This document shows, piece by piece, positions 1-7,281 of a stretch of DNA of 22,491 bases (position 1 is its first letter; each line of letters begins with the position of its first letter). This stretch comes from Thermoanaerobaculia bacterium (GTDB lineage Bacteria > Acidobacteriota > Thermoanaerobaculia > Multivoradales > UBA5704), in NCBI GenBank assembly GCA_025937035.1, contig JAICSG010000004.1, positions 1 through 22,491 on the forward strand, in the 5' to 3' direction. The notes beneath the pieces are model-generated. The model saw only the letters and a program-made list of their open reading frames with translations, was not told the DNA's origin and searched no databases. The position numbers were made by a program, and so were the translations under genes.

Positions 1-49
1 CGATCAGGCACAGCAGGAAGAGGAGGGCGTGCTTCGCGGACACCTGCAT
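1..49 (-). CDS. Start of an exported protein (partial, runs off the left edge)
   Basis: Only the first 16 codons lie in the window. They start at an ATG (complement of 47-49) and read MQVSAKHALLFLLCLI, a short polar n-region with a lysine followed by a hydrophobic run. This is the expected start of a signal peptide or signal anchor. A good Shine-Dalgarno sequence (GGGAGGAAA, complement of 54-62) sits a few bases upstream, which supports the start. The gene lies downstream of ssb on the same strand, but a hairpin and T-rich tract separate them, so it is probably transcribed separately. Function cannot be judged from this fragment. Confidence 0.5.
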   Translation of the reverse strand, partial: MQVSAKHALLFLLCLI

Positions 50-113
50 GGGGGTTTCCTCCCTCAGAGCTTCATTCTGCTCTTTCTTACGGAGGAGGGG
101 GGGAAAGCATCTA

Positions 114-210
114 GGGAAAAAGAAAAAAGGCTGCAAGGACCTCAAGGACTGCAAGGACCTCGAGGACGGAATCCGGCGTCCCTGCGGTCCCCTTAGTCCT
201 CGAGGTCCTT
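114..210 (-). terminator. Hairpin plus T-rich tract downstream of ssb
   Basis: Positions 153-167 and 196-210 form a perfect 15-bp inverted repeat (AAGGACCTCGAGGAC and its complement). On the minus strand it is followed about 24 nt later by a T-rich stretch (complement of 116-130). It lies just after the ssb stop codon. The left arm is also duplicated as an 18-bp tandem repeat (131-148 and 149-166, one mismatch). The T tract is further from the stem than in a textbook intrinsic terminator, unless the second repeat copy pairs instead, so the call is moderate. Confidence 0.45.
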
Positions 211-220
211 TGACCCTGTC

Positions 221-682
221 TCAGAACGGAATGTCGTCCTCTTCCGGCTCCCCGCCGTAGCCCCCCTCGTCATAGGAGGGGCCGCCGCCACTGGAGGGCT
301 GGGATTGGGAGGCGCCATAGCCGCCGCCGGCCGCGGGAGACTCGAAGTCGCCGCCGCGCTGGCTCAGCATCTGGAAATTCTCGCAGATCACCTCGGTCTT
401 GTAGCGCTTCTCGCCGGTGTTGCGGTCGTCCCAGGAGCGGGTCTGCAGGCGGCCTTCCACGTAGATCTGCTTGCCCTTGGTGAGGTACTGGCCCGCGATC
501 TCCGCCTGCTTACCCCAGCAGACCACCGTGTGCCACTCGGTCTGCTCCTGCTTCTGACCGTTCTTGTCGCGCCACCGGCGGCTGGTGGCCAAGGTGAAAT
601 TGGCGACCGGCTGCCCCGACGGGGTCGACCGCACCTCGGGGTCACGGCCGAGGTTGCCGATCAGGATCACTTTGTTGACCAT
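221..682 (-). CDS. ssb: Single-stranded DNA-binding protein
   Basis: Binds single-stranded DNA during replication, repair and recombination and recruits partners through its C-terminal tip. The 153-residue protein has an N-terminal OB-fold (about residues 1-108) with the family pattern [14 protein letters not shown], then [14 protein letters not shown] and [16 protein letters not shown] Gly/Ser/Gln-rich flexible linker follows, and the chain ends in the acidic tip DDIPF (149-153), the partner-docking motif of bacterial SSB. The ATG is preceded by a strong ribosome-binding site (GAGAGGAGA). In many bacteria ssb sits between rpsF and rpsR; here it is about 10 kb away and divergent from dtd, with a shared 119-bp control region. 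The identification is secure. Confidence 0.97.
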   Translation of the reverse strand: MVNKVILIGNLGRDPEVRSTPSGQPVANFTLATSRRWRDKNGQKQEQTEWHTVVCWGKQAEIAGQYLTKGKQIYVEGRLQTRSWDDRNTGEKRYKTEVICENFQMLSQRGGDFESPAAGGGYGASQSQPSSGGGPSYDEGGYGGEPEEDDIPF

Positions 683-786
683 GTATCCGTTCTCCTCTCG
701 AATCGGTTACGGTATCACAGCGTCCCGCCGACCCAAGGGGGAGCCGTGGCGGGCCGGAGAGCGGCCGCACAGGAAAGGGTTTCCCC

Positions 787-816
787 ACTATACGATAAAA
801 AATGCGTCTCGTCATA
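787..816 (-). promoter_or_regulatory. Possible promoter for ssb
   Basis: On the minus strand a TATAGT hexamer (complement of 787-792) lies about 18 nt downstream of TATGAC (complement of 811-816), a weak -35 match. Transcription would begin near 780 and give a leader of about 100 nt before the ssb ATG at 682. The site overlaps the start region of the divergent dtd gene, so the two promoters could interfere. Only the hexamer matches support it. Confidence 0.3.
789..801 (+). promoter_or_regulatory. -10-like element directly before dtd (leaderless start?)
   Basis: TATACG/TACGAT (789-796) followed by an A-rich run ends right at the dtd ATG (802). There is no Shine-Dalgarno sequence in front of the ATG. 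If TACGAT is the -10 element, transcription would start at or next to the A of the start codon. No convincing -35 hexamer is visible. Confidence 0.3.
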
Positions 817-1239
817 CAGCGGGTGAGCTCGGCATCGGTGAAAGTCGCGGGAGAGACGGTCGGCGCCATCGGCCGTGGCCTCCTCGTGCTGGTGGGGATC
901 GAGCGGGGGGACCGCCTGGAATCGGTGCGCGCCGCGGCCGAGAAGCTCGCCGGCCTGCGGGTCTTCGAGGACGAGGCGGGCAAGATGAACCTCGACACCG
1001 CCGCCGTGGGGGGCGCCTTCCTGATCGTCTCCCAGTTCACCCTCGCCGGCTCGCTCGCCCGTGGCCGCCGCCCCTCCTTCGACCGCGCCGCGCCGCCAGA
1101 CGAGGCTCAACCCCTGGTCGAGGCCCTGGTGGAGGATCTCCGCCACCGGGGTTTCACCGTCGAGACCGGCCGCTTCCGCGCCATGATGGAGGTCTCCCTG
1201 GTGAACGACGGCCCGGTGACCCTGGTGGCGGATTTCTAG
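802..1239 (+). CDS. dtd: D-aminoacyl-tRNA deacylase
   Basis: Hydrolyses D-aminoacyl-tRNAs (and mis-charged glycyl-tRNA) in the cytoplasm, keeping D-amino acids out of proteins. The 145-residue length is standard for DTD. Both family motifs are present: SQFTL at 77-81 and NDGPVT at 135-140, whose Gly-Pro pair forms the cross-subunit cis-peptide that rejects L-amino acids in the homodimer. The N-terminus MRLVIQRVSSASV is also typical. The ATG at 802 lacks a ribosome-binding site and follows a -10-like TATACGAT, so the mRNA may be leaderless. The gene is divergent from ssb. Downstream lies an array of hairpin repeats that may end its transcript. The identification is secure. Confidence 0.96.
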   Translation: MRLVIQRVSSASVKVAGETVGAIGRGLLVLVGIERGDRLESVRAAAEKLAGLRVFEDEAGKMNLDTAAVGGAFLIVSQFTLAGSLARGRRPSFDRAAPPDEAQPLVEALVEDLRHRGFTVETGRFRAMMEVSLVNDGPVTLVADF

Positions 1240-1316
1240 GCCTGCCGCCCGAGCGGTTGGCCTCCCGTTTCGAAAATGAGCAGGCCCGAGCGGTCATCTC
1301 CCTTGCCCGGCGAAAC

Positions 1317-1513
1317 AATCTCGCGGGGGAAGGCGGTACCCGTGAGATCTTTCCGGAAAATCTCGCGGGGCGGCTTTCCCCTCCGAGATTTTCCGGCCAG
1401 GTTTCCAACCCGGCCCGTCATCCATGATTGGATCTGGATTCGGGCTCGCAGGGGAGACCTCCCCCGCGAGATTTTCCGGGAAGATCTCATGGGGGAGCTT
1501 CGCCCTCTGAGAT
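1317..1513. repeat. Array of four imperfect hairpin repeats between convergent genes
   Basis: Four related inverted-repeat units fill most of the gap between dtd and the M50 gene: 1317-1350, 1359-1390, 1445-1473 and 1480-1513. Each has a left arm like ATCTCGCGGGG and a right arm like CCCCGCGAGAT around a short G/C-rich loop. Neighbouring units are joined by TTCCGG linkers (1351-1356, 1391-1396, 1474-1479), so the junctions also read as palindromes such as GAGATCTTTCCGGAAAATCTC-like blocks. About 45 bp of unrelated sequence separates units 2 and 3. It resembles REP/BIME-type intergenic repeats. It may act as a two-way transcription stop or mRNA stabiliser for the convergent genes. No transposase is nearby. 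Confidence 0.7.
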
Positions 1514-1532
1514 GAACGGCGCCGGGCGCCCT

Positions 1533-2534
1533 CTACGGCACTTCCAGGAAATCGACCGGCACCGGCATGAAGCAGAGCACGAAGAGCAGGAGGGCCACGA
1601 GGGCGAGGGCGCGGCGCTTGCCGTCGAGCGGCTCGCTCTCGTCGTAGACCGGCGGGTGGTAGAGGCCGATCACCAGCACGATCAAGCACCAGAGCAGCCA
1701 GCCCGGCCAGTAGTAGCCGAGCAGGGCGAGCCCCAGCCAGAGGGGGAGGGCGAGGCGCCGCTGAAGGCGGCCGGTGGCGGCATAGAGGATATGCCCGCCG
1801 TCGAGCTGGCCGAGCGGCAGCAGGTTGAGCGCGGTGGCGAACAGGCCCAGCCAGGCGGCCAGGGCGGTGGGGTGGAGGCTCAGGGTCATCCCCGGCCCCA
1901 GGGGCCCATGGAAGAGCCGCGTGGCCAGCTCCAGCGCCAGGGACTTCCCGATCACCAGGAGCGTCATGCCGTGGGCGGTGCTCTCGGGCACCGGCTGGGA
2001 GTGGGCCACCCCGTAGAGGAGGAAGGGGACCAGCGCCACGAAGCCGGCGATGGGCCCGGCAACCCCGACGTCGAAGAGCTGGCGCTTGCTGTAGATGGGC
2101 GCCTTGATCCGGATGAAGGCGCCGAAGGTGCCGAAGTTGATCGGCACGGGAAGGAAGAACGGCGGCGTGCAGGGGATGCGGTAGATCCGGCAGGCGATGT
2201 AGTGCCCCATCTCGTGGCAGAGCAGGATGCAGAGCGCCGGGATCGCGAAGGCCAGCCCGATCCTCAGCAGCTCGGGGGTGCGCCAGACGGCGGCGATCGT
2301 CGACGGGATGAGGAAGGGGGCGAGGTTGGTGGCGACGTCGGTGCGGCTCATCAGCACCATCACCGGGCTCAGCGTGAGGGTGCAGAGGAAGGTGAGGGCG
2401 AAGAGGAGCACCGCCCGGCCGTAGAGCCGGCGCTCCGGGCGCGCGGGGGCCGGGGCGTAGACGTCGCCGGGCGCGGGGACCAGCTCGATGAGGGGGTGGG
2501 AAAACGGCGACTCCGGCCGCCTTCCGTCGCTCAA
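1533..2534 (-). CDS. Site-2-protease-like M50 membrane metallopeptidase
   Basis: Integral-membrane zinc protease of the M50 family, which cleaves substrates within or near the membrane. The 333-residue protein has a soluble N-terminus of about 38 residues, then several hydrophobic segments. The zinc motif HEMGH is at 107-111, inside a membrane helix. The third zinc ligand lies in NLLPLGQLDGGH (237-248, Asp245), the standard second M50 motif. No PDZ or CBS domain is visible, so this is a compact version like plant EGY or cyanobacterial S2P-like proteases. The start is a TTG (complement of 2532-2534), because the frame has no better upstream start. It lies 16 bp after the HU-type gene on the same strand and is probably cotranscribed. 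The substrate is unknown. Confidence 0.88.
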   Translation of the reverse strand: MSDGRRPESPFSHPLIELVPAPGDVYAPAPARPERRLYGRAVLLFALTFLCTLTLSPVMVLMSRTDVATNLAPFLIPSTIAAVWRTPELLRIGLAFAIPALCILLCHEMGHYIACRIYRIPCTPPFFLPVPINFGTFGAFIRIKAPIYSKRQLFDVGVAGPIAGFVALVPFLLYGVAHSQPVPESTAHGMTLLVIGKSLALELATRLFHGPLGPGMTLSLHPTALAAWLGLFATALNLLPLGQLDGGHILYAATGRLQRRLALPLWLGLALLGYYWPGWLLWCLIVLVIGLYHPPVYDESEPLDGKRRALALVALLLFVLCFMPVPVDFLEVP

Positions 2535-2550
2535 GCGTTCACCCGGGGAG

Positions 2551-2817
2551 TCAGAGGTTCTTGAGGTCCTTGCCCGGCTTGAAGCGGACCGTCTTGCCGG
2601 GGGAGATCGCCACCTCGACGCCGGTCTTGGGATTGCGGCCGACGCCCTTCTTGCGGTCGCGGACCTGGAAGACGCCGAAGCCGCGAAGCTCGATGCGCTT
2701 GCCGTCGCAGAGCGCGCTCTTCATGGCTTCGATGATGGTATCGACGGCCTGCGCCGCCTTCACCCGGGGCACATCCGTGATTTCCGCGACGCGGTCGACG
2801 ATGTCCGACTTGATCAT
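2551..2817 (-). CDS. HU/IHF-family DNA-binding protein
   Basis: Small nucleoid protein that bends and compacts DNA. The 88-residue length and layout match the HU/IHF family. An N-terminal helical dimerisation part begins MIKSDIVDRVAEIT, the GFGVFQVRDRKKGVGRNPKT stretch forms the beta-arm with its RNP motif, and the C-terminus FKPGKDLKNL is classic. The residues do not allow a firm choice between HU and an IHF subunit. It sits between the M50 peptidase gene (16 bp downstream) and the MshEN gene (63 bp upstream), all on the minus strand, suggesting a three-gene transcript. Confidence 0.94.
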   Translation of the reverse strand: MIKSDIVDRVAEITDVPRVKAAQAVDTIIEAMKSALCDGKRIELRGFGVFQVRDRKKGVGRNPKTGVEVAISPGKTVRFKPGKDLKNL

Positions 2818-2880
2818 TGCGGCTCCGAAACGGGGGCGAGTCTAGAACGGGTCTGGTGGAGTGTCAACAAAACGGAAATC

Positions 2881-4314
2881 CTACTGGGCCTTGGCCTTTT
2901 TCTGGAGAATACAACGCTCGACGGCGCCGGTGGTGGCCGCCGCCAGGCGCTGCATCTGGGACAGGTCGACCGGTCCCCGGGTGGCGCCGTCGGCGTAGAT
3001 CACGATCACCAGCCGGTCTTTGATGCGCACCGGCAGCATGACACAGTCGCGCGGCAGGTCGCCCCCCCAGGTACGGGCGAGCTGGCGGTGCGCGGGCATC
3101 GGCGGCAGCGGGCCTAAGTAGATGCCGTTGCTGTGCCGCAGGTTGAGGAAGAGCGACGGCTGGTCGAAGCCGATGGAGTAGGCCGCGAAGGCCTCGCGAT
3201 CGATGCCGGTACCGTGGATGCGCCAGCCGGTGACCCGCTCGCGGCTCACCTGGAAGAGGGCGGCGCGGCGGTGGTCCCGGCCCAGGAAGCCGAGGACCAG
3301 GCTCGCCACCTCCTCGAGATCGGAGGCCTTGGCCAGCTCCTCCTCGGCCTCGGCGAGCGTGGTGGGCGCCGGCAGCGAGCGGTCGGCGGCGGCGGGCTCG
3401 ACGTAGGCGAAGGCGCCGAGGTCGGCCCGCTCCTCGGGAGTGAGCGAGACGCTCTGGCTGCGCATCGGGACCGGCGGCGGCGCGGGAGCGGCCTCCACGG
3501 CCGGCGCCACCGCGGCTGCCGCGGCGACCTTGGGGGTGGGCACCGTCACGGCCTTGGACGAGGTGACGCGCGCGGCGACCGCCGGAGCGGGCGCCACGGG
3601 CATGGGGGCGGGCGGCGGCGGAGCCACCGGCACCGGAGCGGGCGCGGGCCTGGGCGGGAAGAGCTTGGCGGCCGAGAAGAGATCGGGATCGACCGGCGGC
3701 ACCGGCCGCGGCGCCGGGGGGGGCGGCAGATCCGGCGGCAGGTCGATCTTCGGCGGCGGCGAGAAGGGGTGGTCGATCGGGCTCAGCAGCTCCTCGCCCG
3801 AGTTCGCCGGCGCCTTCTCGGCGGGCTTGTCCCAGAGGAAGCGGGCGCGGTTCAGGCGGTCGAGCACCAGGCCGAACCGGGAGGGGCACTCCTCGTGGTA
3901 GTACTTCTCCAGCGCCTCCAGGAGGCGGATCTCCTCGGCCACGAAGACCTTCACCCGCTTGCCGGAGGCGAAGGCGATCTCGTCCTGGGCCGAGAGGTTG
4001 CGCGGGTCCATCAGCGCGAGGTCGAGCCGTCCCCCCTCCACCCGGAAGGGGACGGCGCGGCAGCGGCGCGCCAGCTTCTCGGGGACGAGCGCCAGCACCT
4101 CGTCGGGGACCCCCCGGAGCTCGTCGGCGTCCGCCGCGGGCACGCCCTGCTGCTCGGAGAGCCCCTTGAGGAGGAGCTCCTCGCTGAGCGCGTCCATCTC
4201 CAGGAGGCAGGTGCCGAGCCGGCCGCCGGCCACGTTCTGGTTCTTCAAGGCCCGCGTGAGCTGCTGGACCGTGATCCAGCCGCGCGCCACGAGGAGCTGT
4301 CCTAGCTTCGCCAT
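2881..4314 (-). CDS. MshEN domain protein with proline/alanine-rich linker and GAF-like C-terminus
   Basis: A 477-residue multidomain protein of unknown role. Residues 1 to about 140 form a MshEN/T2SSE_N domain, known in other proteins to bind cyclic di-GMP and to precede type II secretion or type IV pilus ATPases. Its first repeat (3-26, KLGxxL...G...L..AL..Q) fits the consensus except Lys for Arg. The second (32-55, RLGxxL...L...L..Q) has Asp41 where Gly is usual. Residues about 170-300 are a Pro/Ala-rich, low-complexity linker. Residues about 315-477 look like a GAF-type sensory domain. There is no Walker A or B motif, so it is not a secretion ATPase. A good promoter lies upstream. It is likely a signalling or localisation adaptor; cyclic di-GMP binding is inferred, not shown. 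Confidence 0.8.
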   Translation of the reverse strand: MAKLGQLLVARGWITVQQLTRALKNQNVAGGRLGTCLLEMDALSEELLLKGLSEQQGVPAADADELRGVPDEVLALVPEKLARRCRAVPFRVEGGRLDLALMDPRNLSAQDEIAFASGKRVKVFVAEEIRLLEALEKYYHEECPSRFGLVLDRLNRARFLWDKPAEKAPANSGEELLSPIDHPFSPPPKIDLPPDLPPPPAPRPVPPVDPDLFSAAKLFPPRPAPAPVPVAPPPPAPMPVAPAPAVAARVTSSKAVTVPTPKVAAAAAVAPAVEAAPAPPPVPMRSQSVSLTPEERADLGAFAYVEPAAADRSLPAPTTLAEAEEELAKASDLEEVASLVLGFLGRDHRRAALFQVSRERVTGWRIHGTGIDREAFAAYSIGFDQPSLFLNLRHSNGIYLGPLPPMPAHRQLARTWGGDLPRDCVMLPVRIKDRLVIVIYADGATRGPVDLSQMQRLAAATTGAVERCILQKKAKAQ

Positions 4315-4415
4315 GTCTTACCGCGGATTACCCGAGAGTCTGAGCCTGGTTCCGGAGCCGTTTTCGATCGCGTCTCTAACTCGTTCTGATATCGGTATTT
4401 AAGCGCAAGGGCGAC

Positions 4416-4445
4416 ATTATAGGTGCGGGTCGATAGCCTTGTAAA
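4416..4445 (-). promoter_or_regulatory. Sigma70-type promoter for the MshEN gene
   Basis: On the minus strand TTTACA (complement of 4440-4445) is followed after 18 nt by a perfect TATAAT (complement of 4416-4421). Transcription would begin near 4409, giving a leader of about 95 nt before the ATG at 4314. The -35 overlaps the -35 of the divergent TPR promoter. Confidence 0.6.
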
Positions 4446-4468
4446 GCGGCGAGAGGCGCTGGTATCCT
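4439..4468 (+). promoter_or_regulatory. Promoter for the TPR gene (leaderless start?)
   Basis: TTGTAA (4439-4444) and TATCCT (4463-4468) are separated by 18 nt. The predicted transcription start (about 4475) coincides with the GTG start codon at 4476. No Shine-Dalgarno sequence precedes the GTG at the usual distance, which fits a leaderless mRNA. It shares its -35 region with the divergent MshEN promoter. Confidence 0.45.
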
Positions 4469-4475
4469 GCAAAGC

Positions 4476-6452
4476 GTGAAGCTTTGTGTCTCCGCGGTTT
4501 GCGCCGCCAGCCTGTCCCTGTCCCTCCTGCCCGCCGCTCTGGGCGCCTCCACCTCTCCGGAAGCGAAGCCGCCCGCGGCCTCCTATCAGTTCGCCCTCGG
4601 CAAGCTCCTCGCCGTCGAAGGGTCGGTCAACGACGCGCTGGCCGCCTTCGAGGCCGCCGAGAAGGCCGCCCCCCAGTCGCCGGACACCGCCTACGTCCTG
4701 GTGGAGCACGCGCAGCTCCTGGACCGCATGGCTCAGTACCAGCGCAGCTCGCCGCTGCGCGACGACTCGCTCAAGAAGGCCGGCGAGAAGATCGCCGAGG
4801 CCCGCCGCCTGGCCCCGGACAACCTCGACGTCCTGCGCGCCGCCGGCGAGATCTACATCGATCTCGCCACGGTCGATCCGTCGAAGCTGGCCGCGGCGCG
4901 CGAGACCCTGGAGGAGGTGACCCGGCGCGATCCGCACGACGCGCAGTCCTACCTCACCCTGGGCCGGATCTATCTCGACCAGGGGCAGGCGGAGAAGGCG
5001 GCCGGAGTCTTCCGCGAGCTGATCAACAACGTCCCCGAGCAGCGCATGGCCTACGCCCTGCTGGTCGAGTCGCTGCTGCGGGCCAACAAGCCGGAGGAGG
5101 CCCAGAAGGCGCTCCAGGACATCGTCGGCTTCGATCCGGGCTCCCTGGAGGCCCGCCTGACCCTGGCCGACCTGCAGACGCGGGCGGGCCAGAGCGCGGC
5201 GGCCCTGCAGACCCTGCGCGGCGCTCCCGAGGAGACCCGCGACGATCCGCGGCTCAAGCGCCAGCTCGCCTGGGCGCTCTACCAGAACGGCGATCTCGAC
5301 GAGGCCCTGAAGGCCCTCGACGCCATCCCCCCGGCCGGCAAGACCAAGGAAGGCGGGGAGACCTCGCAGCAGGGGATCAACCTCCTGCGCGGGCTGATCT
5401 ACACCGCCCAGGGGCGCAACGACGAGGCGATCGCCCTGCTCTCCAAGCTCCACGACGCCGATCCCAAGGACACCGGCATCGCCCTCACCCTGACGCGGGT
5501 GATGGCGCGGGCCGGCCGGCGGGACGACGCCGCGCGCCTGCTCTCCACCCTCGCCGCGTCCCTGGAGAAGGACGGCAAGGCCAAGGAGGCCCAGGAGGTC
5601 CGCCTGGAGGCCGCCCAGATCTACGTCGACGGCAAGCAGTGGAACCGGGCCGGCGACGCCCTGAAGCCCCTGCTCGCGGCGCCGGACGACGCCATCCGGC
5701 TCCAGGCGGTGGCGCTCGAGGTCGACGCCCTGACCCGCGACAAGCACTACGACGAGGCGCTGGCGCTGCTGGCCAAGGAGAAGGAGACGCCGGCGATCGC
5801 CGCCCGGCGGGCCGAGGTGCTGAGCAAGGCCGGCCGGAGCTCCGAGGCCGAGAAGATCCTCTCCGGCCTCGCCGCGGGGGACGAGAGCTCGCAGCTCGCC
5901 GCGGCCCAGGCCTGGCAGCGGCTGGAGAAGTACCAGGACTCGATCCCGGTGCTGGAGAAGCTCGCCGCCGCGCATCCCGACCAGGCCCCCACCGGCTTCC
6001 TGCTGGGGGCGGCCTACGAGCGCTCCGGACAGCGCGACAAGGCGGTCGCGGAATTCCGGCGGGTGCTCCAGGTCGATCCTGACTTCCATGCCGCGCTAAA
6101 CTATCTGGGGTACACCCTCGCGGAGGCGGGGGTGAGCCTCGACGAGGCGCTGAAGCTGGTGACCCGGGCGGTGGCTCTCGACCCGGACAACGGCGCCTAC
6201 GTCGATTCTCTCGGCTGGACCTACTACCGGCTGGGCCGTCCGGAGCAGGCCCGCAACTATCTGGAGCGCGCCGCGCGTCTCGAGCCCGAGGACGCGACTT
6301 TGCAAGAGCACCTGGGGGATGTCTATGTGGCGTTGGGGCAGAAGGAGAGGGCGCGGCAGGCCTATCAACGGGCGCTCGAGATCGGAGGGGACAACTCCGA
6401 CCAGGTCCGGCGCAAGCTGGGAGATCTCGGGAAGGCGGGACCGCACTCGTAG
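4476..6452 (+). CDS. Exported tetratricopeptide-repeat protein
   Basis: A 658-residue protein starting with GTG. An N-terminal signal peptide (hydrophobic CVSAVCAASLSLSLLPAALG, cleavage probably after about residue 24) is followed by TPR motifs along almost the whole chain, for example near LTLGRIYLDQGQAEKAAGVF, LKRQLAWALYQNGDLDEAL, LNYLGYTLAEAGVSLDEALK and YVDSLGWTYYRLGRPEQARN. TPR superhelices are protein-binding scaffolds, so a periplasmic or outer-membrane assembly role is likely. The LNYLGY and YVDSLGW repeats near the C-terminus are common in exported TPR proteins encoded beside lolB and ispE. It is followed by the LolB-like lipoprotein gene. The exact partner is unknown. Confidence 0.88.
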   Translation: MKLCVSAVCAASLSLSLLPAALGASTSPEAKPPAASYQFALGKLLAVEGSVNDALAAFEAAEKAAPQSPDTAYVLVEHAQLLDRMAQYQRSSPLRDDSLKKAGEKIAEARRLAPDNLDVLRAAGEIYIDLATVDPSKLAAARETLEEVTRRDPHDAQSYLTLGRIYLDQGQAEKAAGVFRELINNVPEQRMAYALLVESLLRANKPEEAQKALQDIVGFDPGSLEARLTLADLQTRAGQSAAALQTLRGAPEETRDDPRLKRQLAWALYQNGDLDEALKALDAIPPAGKTKEGGETSQQGINLLRGLIYTAQGRNDEAIALLSKLHDADPKDTGIALTLTRVMARAGRRDDAARLLSTLAASLEKDGKAKEAQEVRLEAAQIYVDGKQWNRAGDALKPLLAAPDDAIRLQAVALEVDALTRDKHYDEALALLAKEKETPAIAARRAEVLSKAGRSSEAEKILSGLAAGDESSQLAAAQAWQRLEKYQDSIPVLEKLAAAHPDQAPTGFLLGAAYERSGQRDKAVAEFRRVLQVDPDFHAALNYLGYTLAEAGVSLDEALKLVTRAVALDPDNGAYVDSLGWTYYRLGRPEQARNYLERAARLEPEDATLQEHLGDVYVALGQKERARQAYQRALEIGGDNSDQVRRKLGDLGKAGPHS

Positions 6453-7236
6453 GGCCCTCCGCGGCGAAGGGGCTGGAACGTCTCTACCGTTTCTACCGCT
6501 CCTCGTCCTTCTTCTCCTGGTGGGTTGCGCGAGCCCCAGGATTCCCGCCCCCAAGACCCTGCAGCCGCTGCCGGCCCGGGGGATCGCGCCGTGGGAGATC
6601 CCCCAGGCGGCCTACGGCTCGCAGCGGCTCTTCCGGGTGAGCTATTCGGGACCGGAGGGGGAGGGCTCGTTCCGGGTCACCCTCCGCCTGGTGTCCCCGG
6701 CCCGCTACCAGATCCAGGCCGTCGATCCGCTCGGCCGGGCGCTCTGGAGCCTGGACGTGGTGAACGACTCCGGCGTCTCCCTCAACCACCGCAACCGCAC
6801 CTTCTGCCGCTTCGACGGGCGCATCGAGGCCGCCGGCGCCTCCCTGGGGCCGTTCCCGCTGCTGGCGCTCCCCTCGCTCCTGCTCGGCCGGGTCCCCTCC
6901 GAGCCGGCCGAGGGCTCGCCCACGGCCGAGCCGCGCGGCCGGACCTTCGATTTCAAGGACGACGACGGCCGGCACTGGTACGGGAGCCTGGGCGAGGAGG
7001 GGCTGGTGACCAACTGGACCCTCGCCGACGGGAGCACCCCCAAGGTCTGGTGGATGCGGCGCGACGGCGACGCCATCCTCTCCGACCGCGAGCGCGGCGT
7101 GCAGGTGCGCTGGCACGAGGTGCTGCGGGAGAACCTCGACAAGGAGCCCCCCACCCTCACGCCCCCCACCGGCTACCACGAGACCGACTGCGGCAGCCCG
7201 GACCTCCAGGATTCCTCGGCGCCGGACGAGGATTGA
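6319..7236 (+). CDS. LolB/LolA-like outer-membrane lipoprotein (start uncertain)
   Basis: The convincing part begins near 6478: a hydrophobic signal segment and a lipobox (LLLVGC, with the lipidated Cys at about 6526-6528). A beta-rich domain follows, with VDPLGRALWSL and LLALPSLLLGRVP resembling the LolB/LolA fold that carries lipoproteins to the outer membrane. The order TPR, lipoprotein, then prs and pth resembles the common lolB-ispE-prs arrangement. The start is odd. The only ATG, GTG or TTG codons in frame before the lipobox are ATGs at 6319 and 6325, inside the TPR gene. They would give an Arg-rich n-region of more than 50 residues, unusual for a lipoprotein. A non-standard start near 6478 or a sequence error is possible. 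Family assignment is moderate. Confidence 0.7.
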   Translation: MSMWRWGRRRGRGRPINGRSRSEGTTPTRSGASWEISGRRDRTRRALRGEGAGTSLPFLPLLVLLLLVGCASPRIPAPKTLQPLPARGIAPWEIPQAAYGSQRLFRVSYSGPEGEGSFRVTLRLVSPARYQIQAVDPLGRALWSLDVVNDSGVSLNHRNRTFCRFDGRIEAAGASLGPFPLLALPSLLLGRVPSEPAEGSPTAEPRGRTFDFKDDDGRHWYGSLGEEGLVTNWTLADGSTPKVWWMRRDGDAILSDRERGVQVRWHEVLRENLDKEPPTLTPPTGYHETDCGSPDLQDSSAPDED

Positions 7237-7246
7237 GGCCGCCGAT

Positions 7247-7275
7247 TTGACAGCCCCGCCCCACCCCCTTAGCAT
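7247..7275 (+). promoter_or_regulatory. Strong sigma70-type promoter ahead of the spoVG leader
   Basis: A perfect TTGACA (7247-7252) and TAGCAT (7270-7275) with the ideal 17-nt spacer lie just after the lipoprotein stop codon. Transcription should begin near 7282, about 295 nt before the spoVG ATG. This starts a new unit inside the block. Confidence 0.6.
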
Positions 7276-7281
7276 ATGGAC

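Noticed and set aside
1317..1513. A CRISPR array as an explanation of the repeats
   Set aside because: The units are imperfect hairpins with only about four copies, irregular spacing, no constant direct repeat with unique spacers and no cas genes.
1428..2564. A 378-codon frame on the plus strand opposite the M50 peptidase gene
   Set aside because: It is highly charged, Glu/Gly/Arg-rich without domains, and mirrors the real gene, a typical shadow in GC-rich DNA.
4302..6089. A 595-codon frame opposite the TPR gene
   Set aside because: The plus-strand frame has a signal peptide and clear TPR motifs; the antisense frame is a low-complexity Gly/Leu/Gln/Arg-rich shadow.
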